64,000 bases of DNA, taken from Chaetorhynchus papuensis. Taxonomy: Eukaryota; Chordata; Aves; Passeriformes; Rhipiduridae. Under the pieces are notes generated by a model that was not told where the DNA came from, made no database searches, and saw only the letters and a list, made by a program, of their open reading frames with translations. The position numbers and the translations under genes are program-made. Position 1 is the stretch's first letter, and the number at the start of each line of letters is the position of its first letter. Location of the stretch: the NCBI GenBank assembly GCA_013396525.1, contig VWYX01000083.1:1591940-1655939 (forward strand). Direction: 5' to 3'. Shown one piece after another: positions 23,301 through 34,575 of this stretch.

Positions 23301-26300
23301 TTGGTTTTTTGCCTCCTTCCTTAGTTTTCCTTTCTTCTTACCTGTCAGTGAGGAGGGGCTGTTATGTAGCTGAGCTTTAGTATTTTGCTAGGGAGGGAAA
23401 CTTGACATGAGCCAGGAAAGGCTGAAGTATCTTAGTTTCTCAGAATTTGCACAGATAAAGTACAAAAGGAGCACTGTTGCTTGCAGCCAAATTGTCATAC
23501 AGGAGAGGGTGTTAAGATATTGAAATTTTAGAGTGTTCTCGGTAGTGAAGAGATTTCTCTGCCTGCAGGGGCAGTGGACAGAATGATATTCCCTACTAAT
23601 AAGGGAGAAAGTTGCTTTTGGTCTGTATGAATTCATGGTAGTGATAGCTTAGGATAAGAAGGAAATAAAACTCAATTTCTGTTTCAAAGAGAAGCAATCA
23701 AGTAGTTCTCTCCCAGTCCCTGTATATTACCAGATTAATATGATGCAGGAACTGCGTCTAAGAAGTCCTTCGGGAACAGAGTGCTTGTAAAGAAGCTGTG
23801 CTCAAACTGACAAATACAACAGGTTGGGCTAATTGCACTTTCTCTCGGGCGAGATTCCTCTCCTTACCCCAGCTCTCATCACAAAGAGCATCTTTTTTGG
23901 ATTTGTTTTTATTACATTTACTTCACATGGGTTGTCTGTAGTTTCAGCAGAGCAGGTGTGTGTCTGCTTTCTTTGGAAGGAGTTGGGTGTGATTCCTGTT
24001 CTGTTTTGAATCCCTGGGCAGGTAAAATCGTTGGATGTGCAGTAATCCACGTGAACGGGGATGATCCCGAGGAAGTTGTCCGTGCCACACGCCTGGCTGT
24101 GGAGTACCAGCGCCAGTTCCGCAGGGATGTGATCGTGGACTTGCTGTGCTACAGGCAGTGGGGCCACAATGAGCTTGATGAGCCCTTCTTCACCAACCCC
24201 AGCATGTACAAAATCATCAGGTAAGGGCTGCACCACCAAAATATGTCTGCACCACCTCAGTCTTGCTGCTGCAACAGAAGTCTCTGTGTGATATCCTTTG
24301 ACATATCCACAGGTCGTTATGTAAGTGCAGCTACACTGTCAGCAGCCCTTCACTACAGTGTGAGTCTGATAATGAGATGTTTATGAGGGGAATCACTACT
24401 GTTGGCTCTTGAATGTGTGGCTTGGTGCTTTTTGGAGAACAATCTTGGACATAGCTCTTGGATTTCAAATTTGTGGCCACTGATAATCAGAGGGCAAAGT
24501 TGCCTTCTGTGTGCCATGAGGAAGCATGAATAATGTGGGAGAATGGGCAGGAAGCCAGCATGATGTTTGTCTTGTCTTTGTCTGGTCCTGCCGCTTGCAG
24601 TGGGGACTCATCTTTATAAGCATTTAAATGTATTCAGATTCCATCCTTAACCCCGAAGAAAAACACACAAAAATTCACTTTGCAGTGAATTCTGGTATTT
24701 TAGGTGAAGCATTTATGGAATGGTTGCCTTGATTCTCTCCAGTGTGGAAATCCTACTGTGAATTTCTCTGAAGAAAATAGGCATTGTAGCACAGAGGGAG
24801 CTTTGACTTGTTTTTACTTTTAACTGCCAATTGTAGCACTTTTTCTTTTACTTTTTTAATAAAGGACTATAAAACACATCTCTAAGAGAACTGTTATCTT
24901 TCTGAAAAGCCAGGAAAGTGAACTTCATGCAAATAAGTATAATGGAGCGGGACAGTGTTTACATGAGTTTTCCATGGTACCTGACTGCAGTAAGATGGTA
25001 TTTCCTTGTTCTCCTGTGACACTGTTTTTAAGCTGAATATCTATGGGGTTTGATTCCCTCCCTGGCAGATCCCGTAAGAGTATCCCGGACACATATGCAG
25101 AACACCTCATGGCTGCTGGGCTCATGACTGAGGCTGAAGTGTCTGAGATAAAGACCACGTACTATTCCAAGCTGAACGATCACCTTGCCAACCTGACTTC
25201 GTACAGTCCACCTCCTACCAACCTGCAGGCTCACTGGAAGGGCTTTGTCGAGCCTTCTGCCAAAATCACCACCTGGGACACGGGGATGCCTGTGCCACTC
25301 CTGCAGTTCATCGGAGTCAAGTCTGTGGAGGTGCCCGAAGAGCTCCAGATGCACAGCCATCTCCTGAAGACCTATGCACAGGTGAGTAGAGCATCATGAT
25401 ACTCTGATCCCATGGCTCAAAGGTACAACCTGTTACAGGGAAAAGTCTAAACACAGCAGGGTTGCCAGTTAAAGAATAGCATGGTATTCTCTAGGAAAAA
25501 CAGCTCAGTCTGTTTCGAGGCTGAGATGATGCCATTTTTCCTCCAGTTTTGAAGAAGATGTATCCTCTCCCCCAGCTCTGACCATATACTTCAGTTTGTT
25601 ATTTCTACAATATTTTATTGCAATGAAGAAAAAAGCTTATAGAATATACAGTTTATTATTCTTACAAATAGAAAGAAACTATTTATGATAACTTACTAAC
25701 ATTTATATTGTTGGTAATTAGAATGAGTACTTTGTGAGGGAATGACTCAGGAGCCTGGCAATAGTGTACACAGTTTCTAAAGCCAGTAGTGAGAGTTTTA
25801 TGACTTTATACATATAAACATAAGACAACCTGTGGCCAAGTTTGACAGTCAGGCTTTGATAGCTCCTAAGTTTGTGTTTGGTTTGGGTCGGTTTGGGGTT
25901 TGTGAGTGTTTTCCTTTGATGAATGATGAGTGTGTGCCAGTGTCTGGTTGGCAGCCAGAGAAAGGCTGTGAGTTGAGAATTTCAAAAGACTGATGTTTTT
26001 CTCTTCCCAGCCCAAGGCAAGAACTTCACAGCTCAGTGTGATCATTTGTCTGCAGTTCTGCAGGCCAGAATAGGGAGGAGTCCTGGAGACTGAAATACTT
26101 ACACCTGGTATCTTTCATCACTGCTAACCAGACAGACCAGAAGTCTATCAAGACTTCACTTCGTGCTGTGCTAAGATTTTTTGTATTTTCAGACTAGGAT
26201 TAATTCATCAGTCCACAGTTTGTTGACTGGGAGGTGAACACATGGATCATCCATGGTTCTGTGGTCCTCAGGCAACCTTCTTCAGGGTGTGCTGAAATAA

Positions 26301-29300
26301 GACTCCGTATTCCAATTCAACCTCAGCTGGCTGCAGGAATATAGCATTTCTCTCTGTAGTGTGTAGTTTTTTTCCTAGCTTCTAATATTAGCCTGTGCCA
26401 CCAAAAGAGCTACAGATGGAAAAAGACAAAATAGTAATTTTTTTCTTTTTTACTTGTTTAGTCAAGAGTTCAAAAAATGGAGGAAGGAAAAAAGCTGGAC
26501 TGGGCAACAGCTGAAACTTTAGCATTTGGTTCTCTGCTGAGCCAAGGTAAGAGGCAACTAGACAGTAGACAGTAAAATATTTTTGCTTTAATCTCAGTAA
26601 AGGATAACATTAGATTTCTTAGGTGTTTCTAAGTGAAAAGATTGATATGATGTATAAATTTGGCAATTTGCATGGTCTAAGAGAAGGTAAATATGAATCC
26701 TATATGTCACTAATATTTGTAGACTGGGTCTTAAATATCTTCAAAGAACTGTAGCTCCCTCCCACTCCCCAAAAACATTTGTGCATAGAGGTGAGCACGT
26801 GAGCAGTGCAGCTGACATCAGTGGGGCTCCCAAGTACTTTGTGTGCTTTATGCTACTATTTCTTCTCCCTCCTCTCTAGCCTGAATTCAAATCTCCATTT
26901 ACATATGATACAGAATGCACATTTTTTTGCAGTTCGCTTCAGTAAATTGAACCATTTTACCCAAAATAATGTCAGAGCATCTGTGTGCTTGTGAGTTGGA
27001 GCTGTTGCTGGTTAAGAATTGCATCTCAGATTTGATGCTGCTGATGAGGGGAAATCCAAGAAGAGATAGAATTATTTCCTGCATGTTTTCTTTTTACATG
27101 ACTTGCTGATTTGGTGTTTTGTTTGTTGCTTGGCAAGGGTTTAATATCAGACTAAGTGGACAAGATGTTGGCAGAGGAACCTTTAGCCAACGACACGCGA
27201 TGTTGGTTTGCCAAGAGACAGATGATACCTACATTCCTCTGAATCACATGTCCCCAGACCAGAAAGGTTTCCTAGAGGTAGGTTCTGTGGCCACAAGACC
27301 TGCTTCTTCAAGTTGTGCTGAAACAATCCATTTTTTAAAGCTGCTGAGACATCTGTAGGCAGTATGTATGTTCTGGCAAACCCCAGATACAGGGACATAA
27401 AAACTGTCAGGGCATCCCTATTCTTTGTTGTTGCAAATTACAACTTTAACAAGGGGGTTTGCTTTTTCTTGAGAGATCAGGTGTTATTCTTTTCCCTCAG
27501 TACCTTCATTCAAAAGCAAAAAATCAGACTCTCAGTTGCCTTTAGGAGTTCATGTCCTCAGCATGCCCAGCAGTGATCGCCTGATTCCAAGGGTTCGTAA
27601 CCCTTGGTTGTTTTTGTCCTCACCCACCCCTCCCAACAATTTCTTTTTGTTAGGTGAGTAACAGTCCCTTGTCTGAAGAAGCTGTGCTTGGTTTTGAATA
27701 TGGAATGAGTATTGAGAGCCCTAAGTTACTGCCAATTTGGGAAGCTCAATTTGGAGACTTCTTTAATGGAGCCCAGATAATATTTGACACTTTCATTTCT
27801 GGAGGTGAGTGTACAAGGAACTAATATATTTAAGAATCAATCATTTGTATTATGCACTTCTTTAGAAAATCCTTCCTCTTTCAAGTAAAAGGGCAACATG
27901 TTGTGCAAAGAATTCTGTTTTCTCAAGGTGTTCTATGAGCTTGCCTGTGAGATCCTGACTTCTGTGCAGCTTTTCTCTGAAGACAGTACATTGAAAATGA
28001 AAGACTCCTTGGCGGAGTACAGTCATTACAAAAGGACAATTAATTATACTAATGGCCTTTCCTTCCCCACATTTATTTTACTGTGTGTATATATGGTTGA
28101 TAGCTTTATAGACTGTACCTCTCCTTTATTAAGCATCTGAAAAATTCCTGAAGCAATAGAGAAGGAAAATAGTGATTATTTAAAACAAACAAACAAAAAA
28201 CCCCACAACAACACCTTACTAAGTTTGACTCTAACAGGTTTTCTGAGTGCTCAGACGTAAAACCTCTGTAGCCATAGATGGAAATTCAGAGGCCCTCTTA
28301 TCCCACCCACGTGTATTTGAAGCTGGGATGAATTACCTTCTGGATTTAACTGTAATCTCTTATATTGTGCAGGAGGTTTGGCAGAGCTCAGGGGAATGGG
28401 CACTGCTGTGTTAGCCAGGACTGGCCCACAGGATGCTACTGGGATCACACATGTAGAGATGAAGCTTTAAAATTTCACTGTGTCATGTGCTCCACGTGGA
28501 GACATAAGTCTTCTGGGAGCCCAGAGCTACATGATGGTTTCAGAAACTGCAGTTCACCTAATGTGTGTTGTTTCACTGTTGTGAACCTCAGGGCAAAATG
28601 CCAGCAGCATGTTTCAGGCTTGTATTTAATGATGTGGAAATTAGCTCTTCTTTTTCCTGAGTAGTTTGTGCAAAGTAATGTGTTCTGTGGAAATCATCCT
28701 GTCCTTCCTCCTCATTCTGTGTTTCTAGGTGAGGCCAAGTGGCTTCTACAGAGTGGGATAGTAATTCTTCTTCCCCATGGCTATGATGGTGCAGGCCCTG
28801 AGCACTCGTCCTGCCGGATGGAACGGTTCTTACAGGTACCCCCCACACCTCTCAGGGTCACATATCCCCAGCACAGCACGGGCAGTCAGTGCTCTGGGAG
28901 CTGTGCTGCAAAAATACACAATGGGGATTCCTGGTGCCCTTGTTGCAATGTGCTCGAAGGAGGCAGTTCAGATGTAATCTTGCCAGTTAAATGCTAAACC
29001 CATTTCTTCTCTGAAGTTGTTCCTCTCTTGCAATCAATGTCTGAATTTGGATATTTGCTAATCTGCTCCCATACGGGTCAGTGTGCCTCATGTGCCTGGA
29101 TTCTTTCTTCCATAGTGGTCTCACTGCTTGCTTTTGACAAGGTATTGCTGTGTTCCCCTGTACAGATGTGTGACAGCTCAGAAGAGGGAGTGGATGGTGA
29201 CCAGGTCAACATGTCAGTTGTGCATCCCACCACCCCAGCACAGTATTTCCATTTACTCCGGCGGCAAATGGTCCGAAACTTCAGGAAACCTCTCATTGTT

Positions 29301-32300
29301 GCTTCTCCCAAAGTGTTACTCAGGCTCCCAGTAAGCTGAAAAATGTCCTTCCTCTTTCTTTCTTTTTTTTTCTCTCCTTCTCTTTATCTTTTTTTGTGTT
29401 CCCTTCCCCTTGTTCTTCTTCCTCTGTGTTCTCTGATCGCTGTTTTGGGGTCAAATCAGTGGGATTTTGCATGTTTGGGGCCAAATAGGTTGAGGATTAA
29501 AGCTGGGTGGAGGTGAGATAGACGTAGGGTTCATTCCTGATCTGACGGTGTCCTTGGGAACCTTATCATCCCACTTTTCACTGGGAATGGGAATAGGAGG
29601 GAGAGGGAAGACTGTGTATTTTGTACTTACCAAAACCCTCTCAGTATTGTTTCTGACTCTGGCCTGAGGGAAAAGCAGCAAGATTTGGTAACTTCCAACT
29701 CTTCCCCCATGTAGGCTGCTGTATCAAGTTTTGAAGAAATGGCCCCAGGGACAACATTCAAGCCTGTCATTGGTGACTCCTCAGTAGATCCTAAAAGGTA
29801 GCTCTGCTTTCTTAGAGGAGAAGCTCAAAAGAGATGTCCTGTCCCTTTCTTCTGCCCAACAACTCAAATTTGAGGTGATATGAAAGAGGGGACTTTGAGG
29901 GGACAATGTTTCATGGTGGGTGACTGTGGTTAGTTTTACTTCCTCTCCTTTTCTTCTGGTAATTGTTGGTAGTTACCACATCTGTCTGCAAAACAGTGAA
30001 GTGTTCATGCTGTCAGCCCTTGGCCTCACAGGGAGTTTGTGACTGTAGTTACCAACCTGGTGGGTCCTGCTCTGCACCATGTCCATTAGCTGACAGTCTG
30101 GGAGCAGCTGTGACATGAATCATAGGATCATAGATTTGTTTAGGTTGGAAAAGACCCTTGAGATCATCAAGTCCAATCTTAGCCCAGCACTGCCAAGTCC
30201 ACTGCTAAACCATGCCCTAAGTGTCACATCTAGACATTTAAATACCTCCAGGATGGTGACTCCCACCACTGCCCTGGGAGGTCTGTTCAAGTGCTTGACC
30301 ATTTCAGTGAAGAAATTTTTCCTAACATCCAAACTAAACCTCCCCTGATGCAACTTGAGGCTGTTTCCTCTTGTCCTGTTGTGTGTTACCTGAGAGAAGA
30401 GACCAACTCCCACCTGGCTACGACCTGTCAGGGAGATGTGGAGAGCAATAACGTCCCCCCCGAGCCTCCTTTTCCCCAGGCTGAGCCCCCCCAGCTCCCT
30501 CAGCTTCTCCCCATAGAACTTGTGCTCCCAACACTTCCCCAGTTCCATTCCCTTCTCTGGACAGCCTCCAGCACCTCAGTGTCTTCCTTGTCATGAGGAA
30601 CCCAAAACTGAACCCAGAATTTTTGTTCTGGGGCTGGAATGCCTGAGCTGATGAGGTGGGGCAATAATAGTGTTTGTATATCTCTGTCTCTCTCCCTTCA
30701 GATGTTACAGTAAAACCTGTTCACAATGACCAATTCAGCCTTAATTTTTTTTCCCTTATCAGCTCCTTGCCCCAAGTCTGAGCTTCCTTTTCATTTGCTT
30801 CCTGACCCCCAGTCAAAAGGCTGGAAGTACCTTAGCATCTTGGGTTTTTTAAGTGGGATGGTAAGGCACAAAGGGTGCAGTTTATCTCATTGCTTTGTCC
30901 AGTAAGATTAGGCAGCCAAGACCTCTGTGATTGCAGGAGGGTGTAGTGTCTCTCCAGCAGGCAGTCCTTTGGCATGGCAGAGAATTGTCCTATGGAGGGA
31001 ATTCTCTCCCTCTGGTTTGTTTTCTACAGAGAGTGCAGAGATGACTAGCTTTGACTGGGTGTTTAATTTTTAGATAGTCAGAGCTAAGAGAGATCAATCC
31101 CATTGTAAGGTAACTTTCCCAGAATTACTGAAGAAACAGGACCTCTGAGCTCTGGCATACTGTGCCCGAAGGTTAGTTTGCCAACTGTTGGAAGGGAGTG
31201 GGAGGGAAGAGAAAGCAAAGAAGAGAAAAGATGGTCTAAGGGAAGCAATTTAGCTTTATAAAGTTGTCTTTGAAGTTTGACTGGTTGTTTTGGTTGGAAG
31301 TGGGAAGCTGTTCTGCATCAATTTTCTGTTAAACTCTAAACTTGGAAACATTCTTATTTTTTTTAGTGTCACCCGGGTGGTGCTGTGTTCTGGAAAGCAT
31401 TACTATGCTCTGGTGAAGCAAAGAGAAACGCTGGGAGAGAAGCAGCACAGCACAGCTATTCTGAGACTTGAAGAGCTCTGTCCTTTCCCCCTGGAAGCTC
31501 TACAGCAAGAGTTGAGCAAATACAGCCATGCAAAAGGTCAGCCAGGCTTCTACCTTTGTTTTTCTAGACTCTTTGAAGTTCTGAACTAAATCTGTTGCCT
31601 GCCTTTTAAGATGAAGAGCTGTAGTGGCTTTTTCCTCTTTGTTCTCCCCCTCATACATCCCAGTGTTTCTGGAGTGGGATGTTCCAGAAATGTTTATCAC
31701 TTGTGCTAAAAGAGCTTGTTTCTCTGCTACTGTTAGCTTCCAAGAAGCAACACTGAAAATTAGACCGAACCATTTGAGGTTTTTTTTTGCATTGGTCTTT
31801 GCAGTCCAGTCCTTTTAGTAGCTTTTGAAAACAGCAGAAAAGCAGAATATACACACAGTATACCCTAATGGTGGACATACTTTGGGTTTGAATTCAGCTG
31901 TGACCTGCAAGGGAATTGAATGTGGCATGCCTTCAGTTCAAAGGTAGTGGCAAGACAGAAAACCAGAGGTGCTACAGAAACAAAAAACTGGTTTTCTTTC
32001 TTTGCTGGAAAGATAAATATGTATGTTTGTTATGTAACCTTATCCTTCCTTTAGTCTTCATCTGGAGTCAGGAAGAACCACAGAACATGGGTCCATGGTC
32101 CTTTGTGTCTCCACGGTTTGAAAAGCAGCTGGGTCTTAAGGTAAGATGTCTGCCAGGTGTTTTAGTCTTTAAAATGAAGTTTGAAGTTCTCCTTGAATGC
32201 AAAATTCTATGGTGCTTACAACAAAAACCTAATTCTGATGCCTAAACCAAGTATGTGTTCGAATTTCAGCTACTTCTGCTCTTTTGGAGCAGGACTGGAG

Positions 32301-32659
32301 CTTTATTTTATATGGTGTTCATTCAAAGTAGACAGGATAATGAAAGATTCCAGGTAGGGGAATAGGAGGAGAATGCAAAGGTGCCATTTGCTCTGGCAGA
32401 TCATGCACTATAACGTCCTTGGAGCCATGGTCTTTGGGAGATGGGGGATAGCCAGCTGGGACTGCTCAGTATCTGACAGCAGATATCATCGTAGCATCAG
32501 GACCTCGAGAGGTGATTCTGTCCTTCATTAATCATTTCCCCACAACTCAAATTTCAGCTCCATCTTGTGAGCAGACCTCCTCTACCAGCCCCAGCAGTCG
32601 GCATTGGAACCCTCCACAATCAGCAGCAGGAAGATGTTCTGACCCACACATTTATCTAA
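14051..32659 (+). CDS. DHTKD1: DHTKD1, 2-oxoadipate dehydrogenase E1 subunit, mitochondrial (complete, 17 coding exons, 921 aa)
   Basis: Thiamine-diphosphate enzyme that oxidatively decarboxylates 2-oxoadipate in mitochondrial lysine, hydroxylysine and tryptophan breakdown, working with E2 (DLST) and E3 (DLD). The 17 exons (listed separately) have compatible phases and GT-AG borders and sum to 2,766 bases including TAA; the human protein is 919 aa with the same exon count. An Arg-rich, acid-free N-terminus suits a mitochondrial presequence. The E1 dehydrogenase domain (about residues 190-510) carries GMPHRGRLN, and VHGDAAFSGQG with a downstream NNQ as the ThDP/Mg motif. The pyrimidine-binding domain follows (about 580-780) with FEYGMSIESP and LPHGYDGAGPEHSS. 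The C-terminal OGDH-type domain has WSQEEPQNMGPW. No frameshift or premature stop was seen. Domain limits are family knowledge, not computed. Confidence 0.98.
14537..14745 (+). mobile_element. CR1 LINE 3' fragment
   Basis: Sense CR1 tail in DHTKD1 intron 1: CAGGTTGCCCAGGGAGGTTG, CTGCCCATGGCAGGGGGGTT, GGACTGGATGGTCTTTAAGG and TCCCTTCCCACC, ending near CATTCTAGGATTCC. It has the same orientation as DHTKD1. Confidence 0.93.
15959..16114 (+). CDS. DHTKD1: DHTKD1 exon 2
   Basis: Residues 54-105 (VDHALARLITAYAEHGHKAA onward), a conserved OGDH-family N-terminal segment. Acceptor TTTTAG, donor ACAG|GTGAGT, phase 1 at both ends. Confidence 0.97.
16231..16287. repeat. 23-base tandem repeat (about 2.4 copies)
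   Basis: The unit TTGTCAACTGAAAAATGAAA (plus AAA) starts at 16231 and 16254, with a partial third copy at 16277. It is in DHTKD1 intron 2, about 120 bases past the exon. Confidence 0.9.
16632..16843 (+). CDS. DHTKD1: DHTKD1 exon 3
   Basis: Residues 106-176, including GLINMGKEEASVEDVMAYL and IYCGHISIETSQL. Acceptor CCACCAG, donor CCCAG|GTACTT. It ends on a codon boundary. Confidence 0.97.
17488..17546. repeat. 32-base tandem duplication
   Basis: Two 27-base identical blocks (starting GAAAGGTAGAAGAGCAGGAT) at 17488-17514 and 17520-17546 in DHTKD1 intron 3. Confidence 0.88.
18494..18688 (+). CDS. DHTKD1: DHTKD1 exon 4 (HRGRLN motif)
   Basis: Residues 177-241. It carries FDHFLATKFATVKRYGGEGA and the family signature GMPHRGRLNLL of 2-oxoacid E1 enzymes. 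In phase at both ends; donor GAG|GTAAGG. Confidence 0.98.
18987..19256 (+). CDS. DHTKD1: DHTKD1 exon 5
   Basis: Residues 242-331, from LMFRKMRGLSEFPENSAA to GDKVICLQ. It contains LLPNPSHLEAINPVAVGKTR, a conserved active-site region of OGDH-type E1 enzymes. Acceptor CACGCAG, donor CTGCAG|GTATTT; both ends in phase. Confidence 0.98.
22312..22483 (+). CDS. DHTKD1: DHTKD1 exon 6 (ThDP/Mg motif)
   Basis: Residues 332-388. VHGDAAFSGQGIVPET begins the GD...NN thiamine diphosphate-Mg motif, closed by LIVNNQLGYTT. The active-site His of the HGD triplet is retained. Donor ATTG|GTATGT. Confidence 0.98.
24022..24220 (+). CDS. DHTKD1: DHTKD1 exon 7
   Basis: Residues 389-454, from GKIVGCAVIHVNGDDPEEVV to FFTNPSMYKII. 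It includes the conserved CYRQWGHNELDEP. Acceptor GGGCAG, donor ATCAG|GTAAGG, ending two bases into an Arg codon. Confidence 0.98.
25069..25381 (+). CDS. DHTKD1: DHTKD1 exon 8
   Basis: Residues 455-559, from SRKSIPDTYAEHLMAAGLMT to ELQMHSHLLKTYAQ. It is the linker between the two ThDP domains, less conserved in the NLTSYSPPPTNLQAHW stretch. Donor GCACAG|GTGAGT. Confidence 0.97.
26462..26546 (+). CDS. DHTKD1: DHTKD1 exon 9
   Basis: Residues 560-587 (SRVQKMEEGKKLDWATAE, then TLAFGSLLSQ), the start of the pyrimidine-binding domain. Acceptor TTTAG, donor CCAAG|GTAAGA, phase 1. Confidence 0.96.
27138..27277 (+). CDS. DHTKD1: DHTKD1 exon 10
   Basis: Residues 588-634 (GFNIRLSGQDVGRGTFSQRH, then AMLVCQETDDTYIPLNHM). 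The RLSGQDVGRGTF motif is the family's E1 beta-like active-site stretch. Acceptor GGCAAG, donor CTAGAG|GTAGGT. Confidence 0.97.
27654..27804 (+). CDS. DHTKD1: DHTKD1 exon 11
   Basis: Residues 635-684 (VSNSPLSEEAVLGFEYGMSI onward to FDTFISG). It contains FEYGMS and WEAQFGDFFNGAQ, typical of the transketolase-like pyrimidine domain. Donor GGAG|GTGAGT. Confidence 0.98.
28729..28835 (+). CDS. DHTKD1: DHTKD1 exon 12
   Basis: Residues 685-720 (GEAKWLLQSGIVILLPHGYD onward to CRMERFLQ). LPHGYDGAGPEHSS is an invariant OGDH-family motif. Acceptor TTTCTAG, donor TACAG|GTACCC. Confidence 0.98.
29166..29330 (+). CDS. DHTKD1: DHTKD1 exon 13
   Basis: Residues 721-775, including HPTTPAQYFHLLRRQMVRNF and RKPLIVASPKVLLRLP. 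It is in phase at both ends. Donor CTCCCA|GTAAGC is slightly atypical at the last exon base. Confidence 0.98.
29715..29797 (+). CDS. DHTKD1: DHTKD1 exon 14
   Basis: Residues 776-802 (AAVSSFEEMAPGTTFKPVIG, then DSSVDPK). Acceptor CATGTAG, donor AAAAG|GTAGCT. Confidence 0.96.
30116..30660 (-). mobile_element. CR1 LINE 3' fragment
   Basis: It starts with GAATCATAGGATCATAGATT, then AGGTTGGAAAAGACCCTTGA, and extends through CTTCTCCCCATAGAACTTGT to GAACCCAAAACTGAACCCAG. Minus orientation, antisense in DHTKD1 intron 14. Confidence 0.93.
31367..31536 (+). CDS. DHTKD1: DHTKD1 exon 15
   Basis: Residues 803-859, with VVLCSGKHYYALVKQRETLG and LRLEELCPFPLEAL. The first codons (SVTRVV) differ from human (KVKTLV). 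Acceptor TTTTAG, donor AAAAG|GTCAGC. Confidence 0.97.
32055..32140 (+). CDS. DHTKD1: DHTKD1 exon 16
   Basis: Residues 860-888, with IWSQEEPQNMGPWSFVSPRF and EKQLGLK, the conserved C-terminal OGDH motif. Acceptor CTTTAG, donor CTTAAG|GTAAGA. Confidence 0.98.
32558..32659 (+). CDS. DHTKD1: DHTKD1 exon 17 with stop codon
   Basis: Residues 889-921 (LHLVSRPPLPAPAVGIGTLH, then NQQQEDVLTHTFI), followed by TAA at 32657-32659. It aligns with the human C-terminus, which ends in AKTFA. Acceptor AATTTCAG. It is too short to appear as a long ORF and was found by translating after the last intron. Confidence 0.96.
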   Translation, partial: LHLVSRPPLPAPAVGIGTLHNQQQEDVLTHTFI

Positions 32660-33054
32660 GTTTTCAATGGACAGATTGCTCCTGATGTCAGTCATGTTTA
32701 GTGCCTCCTCCTGTGAAGAAGAACAAAAGCCAGATCCTTAAGGCTCTCAATTCTCCAAAATGGAAAAAAAAGAAGCAAAGGTGGAGTAAGTTTGGTAATG
32801 ATGAAACAATTTTTTCATGTTGGGGAATACCTAACAATGAAAAGTGCCTGTTACACCTGATACTTCTTGTTCTCTTACACAATTTTCTACAAAATGTCTT
32901 TATAAAGTTAAAAATCCAGTCCAGGGGACAGATTGGTGAGGTGACTGTGGAATACCTTATATCATGTTGCTTATTTGCACTTGAGAGTTTCCTGGGATGG
33001 TGCATGTGTGGAAACAGGTTCTGTTTCCACAGAAGTGTTAGTGCTGCTTGATCA

Positions 33055-33060
33055 AATAAA
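33055..33060 (+). terminator. DHTKD1: DHTKD1 polyadenylation signal (candidate)
   Basis: AATAAA lies about 400 bases after the DHTKD1 stop codon, the first canonical hexamer on the plus strand that I noticed there. It implies a short 3' UTR of 32660 to about 33080. Confidence 0.6.
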
Positions 33061-33099
33061 TGCTTCCCCATGCCTGGGAATGAGCCATTTCTATAGCAG

Positions 33100-34384
33100 A
33101 ATGTGGTGGATTCTCTCTTTTTTCTTTCCTTGATGGCCAGGAATGCAATCTGTTGTAGCTGTTGGTGCCCTTCTCAGTGCATGAGTTGTTAAAGCAGGAT
33201 TCCCATTGTGGGGACCTTTCAGGATGGCTCCTGAAGGCTTCAGGCACCACTGTTTTTCTCACCCAGAGGATGAGAAATCCCAAGGGATAGTTTGAGCACA
33301 GCTGTCATCTGCAGAAAGGAAAGAAATCAGTCTTTATTGGGAAACAAAGGATAAAGGACCAAAACATTGAGGTTAAGTGGGAGAATAATGAAGCCAAATG
33401 GAAGACAGGCATCCCAGGCTGACCCCAGTGTTGACTGCCCCAGAGCAGCATTCCTGCCACCACAAGATTTTTCCCAGCATTTTTCCTTTCCTGGTTTCAG
33501 GATGAAGTTGGCACCTCTTTGCTCTTCTCAGTTACCGGGGCAAGCAATGCTTAATCCAAACTCACAGTGAGCCAGAGACATTTCTGAAAAGAAACAAGTG
33601 GAGTTTAACCAGATCCAGCACTAGCAGATGGAAGGTCACAGTAGGTGAGAAAGGGCAGATCACAGGCAGGGTGTGCATTCACTTGGGGAGACAGCTCCCA
33701 AAATCATCTCTAAAGCCTGCTTTAGTATTTAATCCTAGTTATTGATTCACATATCACAACCTCCTGCACATCCTGAACAGCTTTATCTAATCAAGGCATA
33801 TTCTGCTTTAAATTTTTGCTGATAAGTAGAAAAAGGAGGCTGAAGAGTAACATTGCTTTGGCTGCAGCTGTAGCCAAGGAAGTTGCAGTCCACAATCACC
33901 AGCCTTGACTGCACACTGATGATTACATAAACCCACAGTTTTTCATTCTGACAGTGCACAAAGGGAAGAACAGACCCCATGTTTTGAGTTTCACGTGGCC
34001 CAAACCTGACCTTGTTACGTGCCATTCCCCCACGGGCTCTGCAACTCTGGTTATCCAAGCAAGTAAAGGATGCTCAAGTGTTCCGACCCTGTTTGATCCT
34101 CCTGGTGGGAGACAAAGCTGTTTCTGCAGTGCTGCTTAGCTCAATGCCCCCAGCCCCACTGGTGTGCCATGGAGCTCCCCAGGGATACTGGGGTAGGAAG
34201 GGAGAGCTTGAGCACAGCTTTCCTCAGTCTGCTGATGCAGGCTGCCTGCAGAACACTGCTCTTGCATAATGGCTTACAGCTCCCAGGAGCAAAGCAAAGC
34301 ACTTGCTGACTTGGGGGCTAACTCTGTTTCTCCCACCAATTTTGGATCCACACAAGGCTGTTTTCCATCTGTATGCCTTGTCCC
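33100..34384. other. Intergenic sequence between DHTKD1 and SEC61A2
   Basis: No coding exon recognised. Parts of 33560-34260 have a mixed composition that could be an old retroelement, but I cannot name a family. Confidence 0.5.
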
Positions 34385-34461
34385 TCTCTGCATGCAGGCT
34401 GGGACATCCCTGCATAGTGCTGAATTGCTTTTGCTCTGGGGAAAAGAGAAGCAGAAATTAG

Positions 34462-34575
34462 AATCATAGAACCATAGAATATCCTGAGTTGGAAGGGACC
34501 CACAAGGATCATCAAGTCCAGCTCCTGGCCCTGCACAGGACACCCCAAGAGTCATACCAGCTGCCTGAGATGCTA
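34462..34575 (-). mobile_element. CR1 LINE 3' end fragment
   Basis: GAATCATAGAACCATAGAAT, then GAGTTGGAAGGGACCCACAA and CAGCTCCTGGCCCTGCACAG. Minus orientation, about 110 bases. It is repeated at 36191-36304 in the second copy of the duplication. Confidence 0.88.
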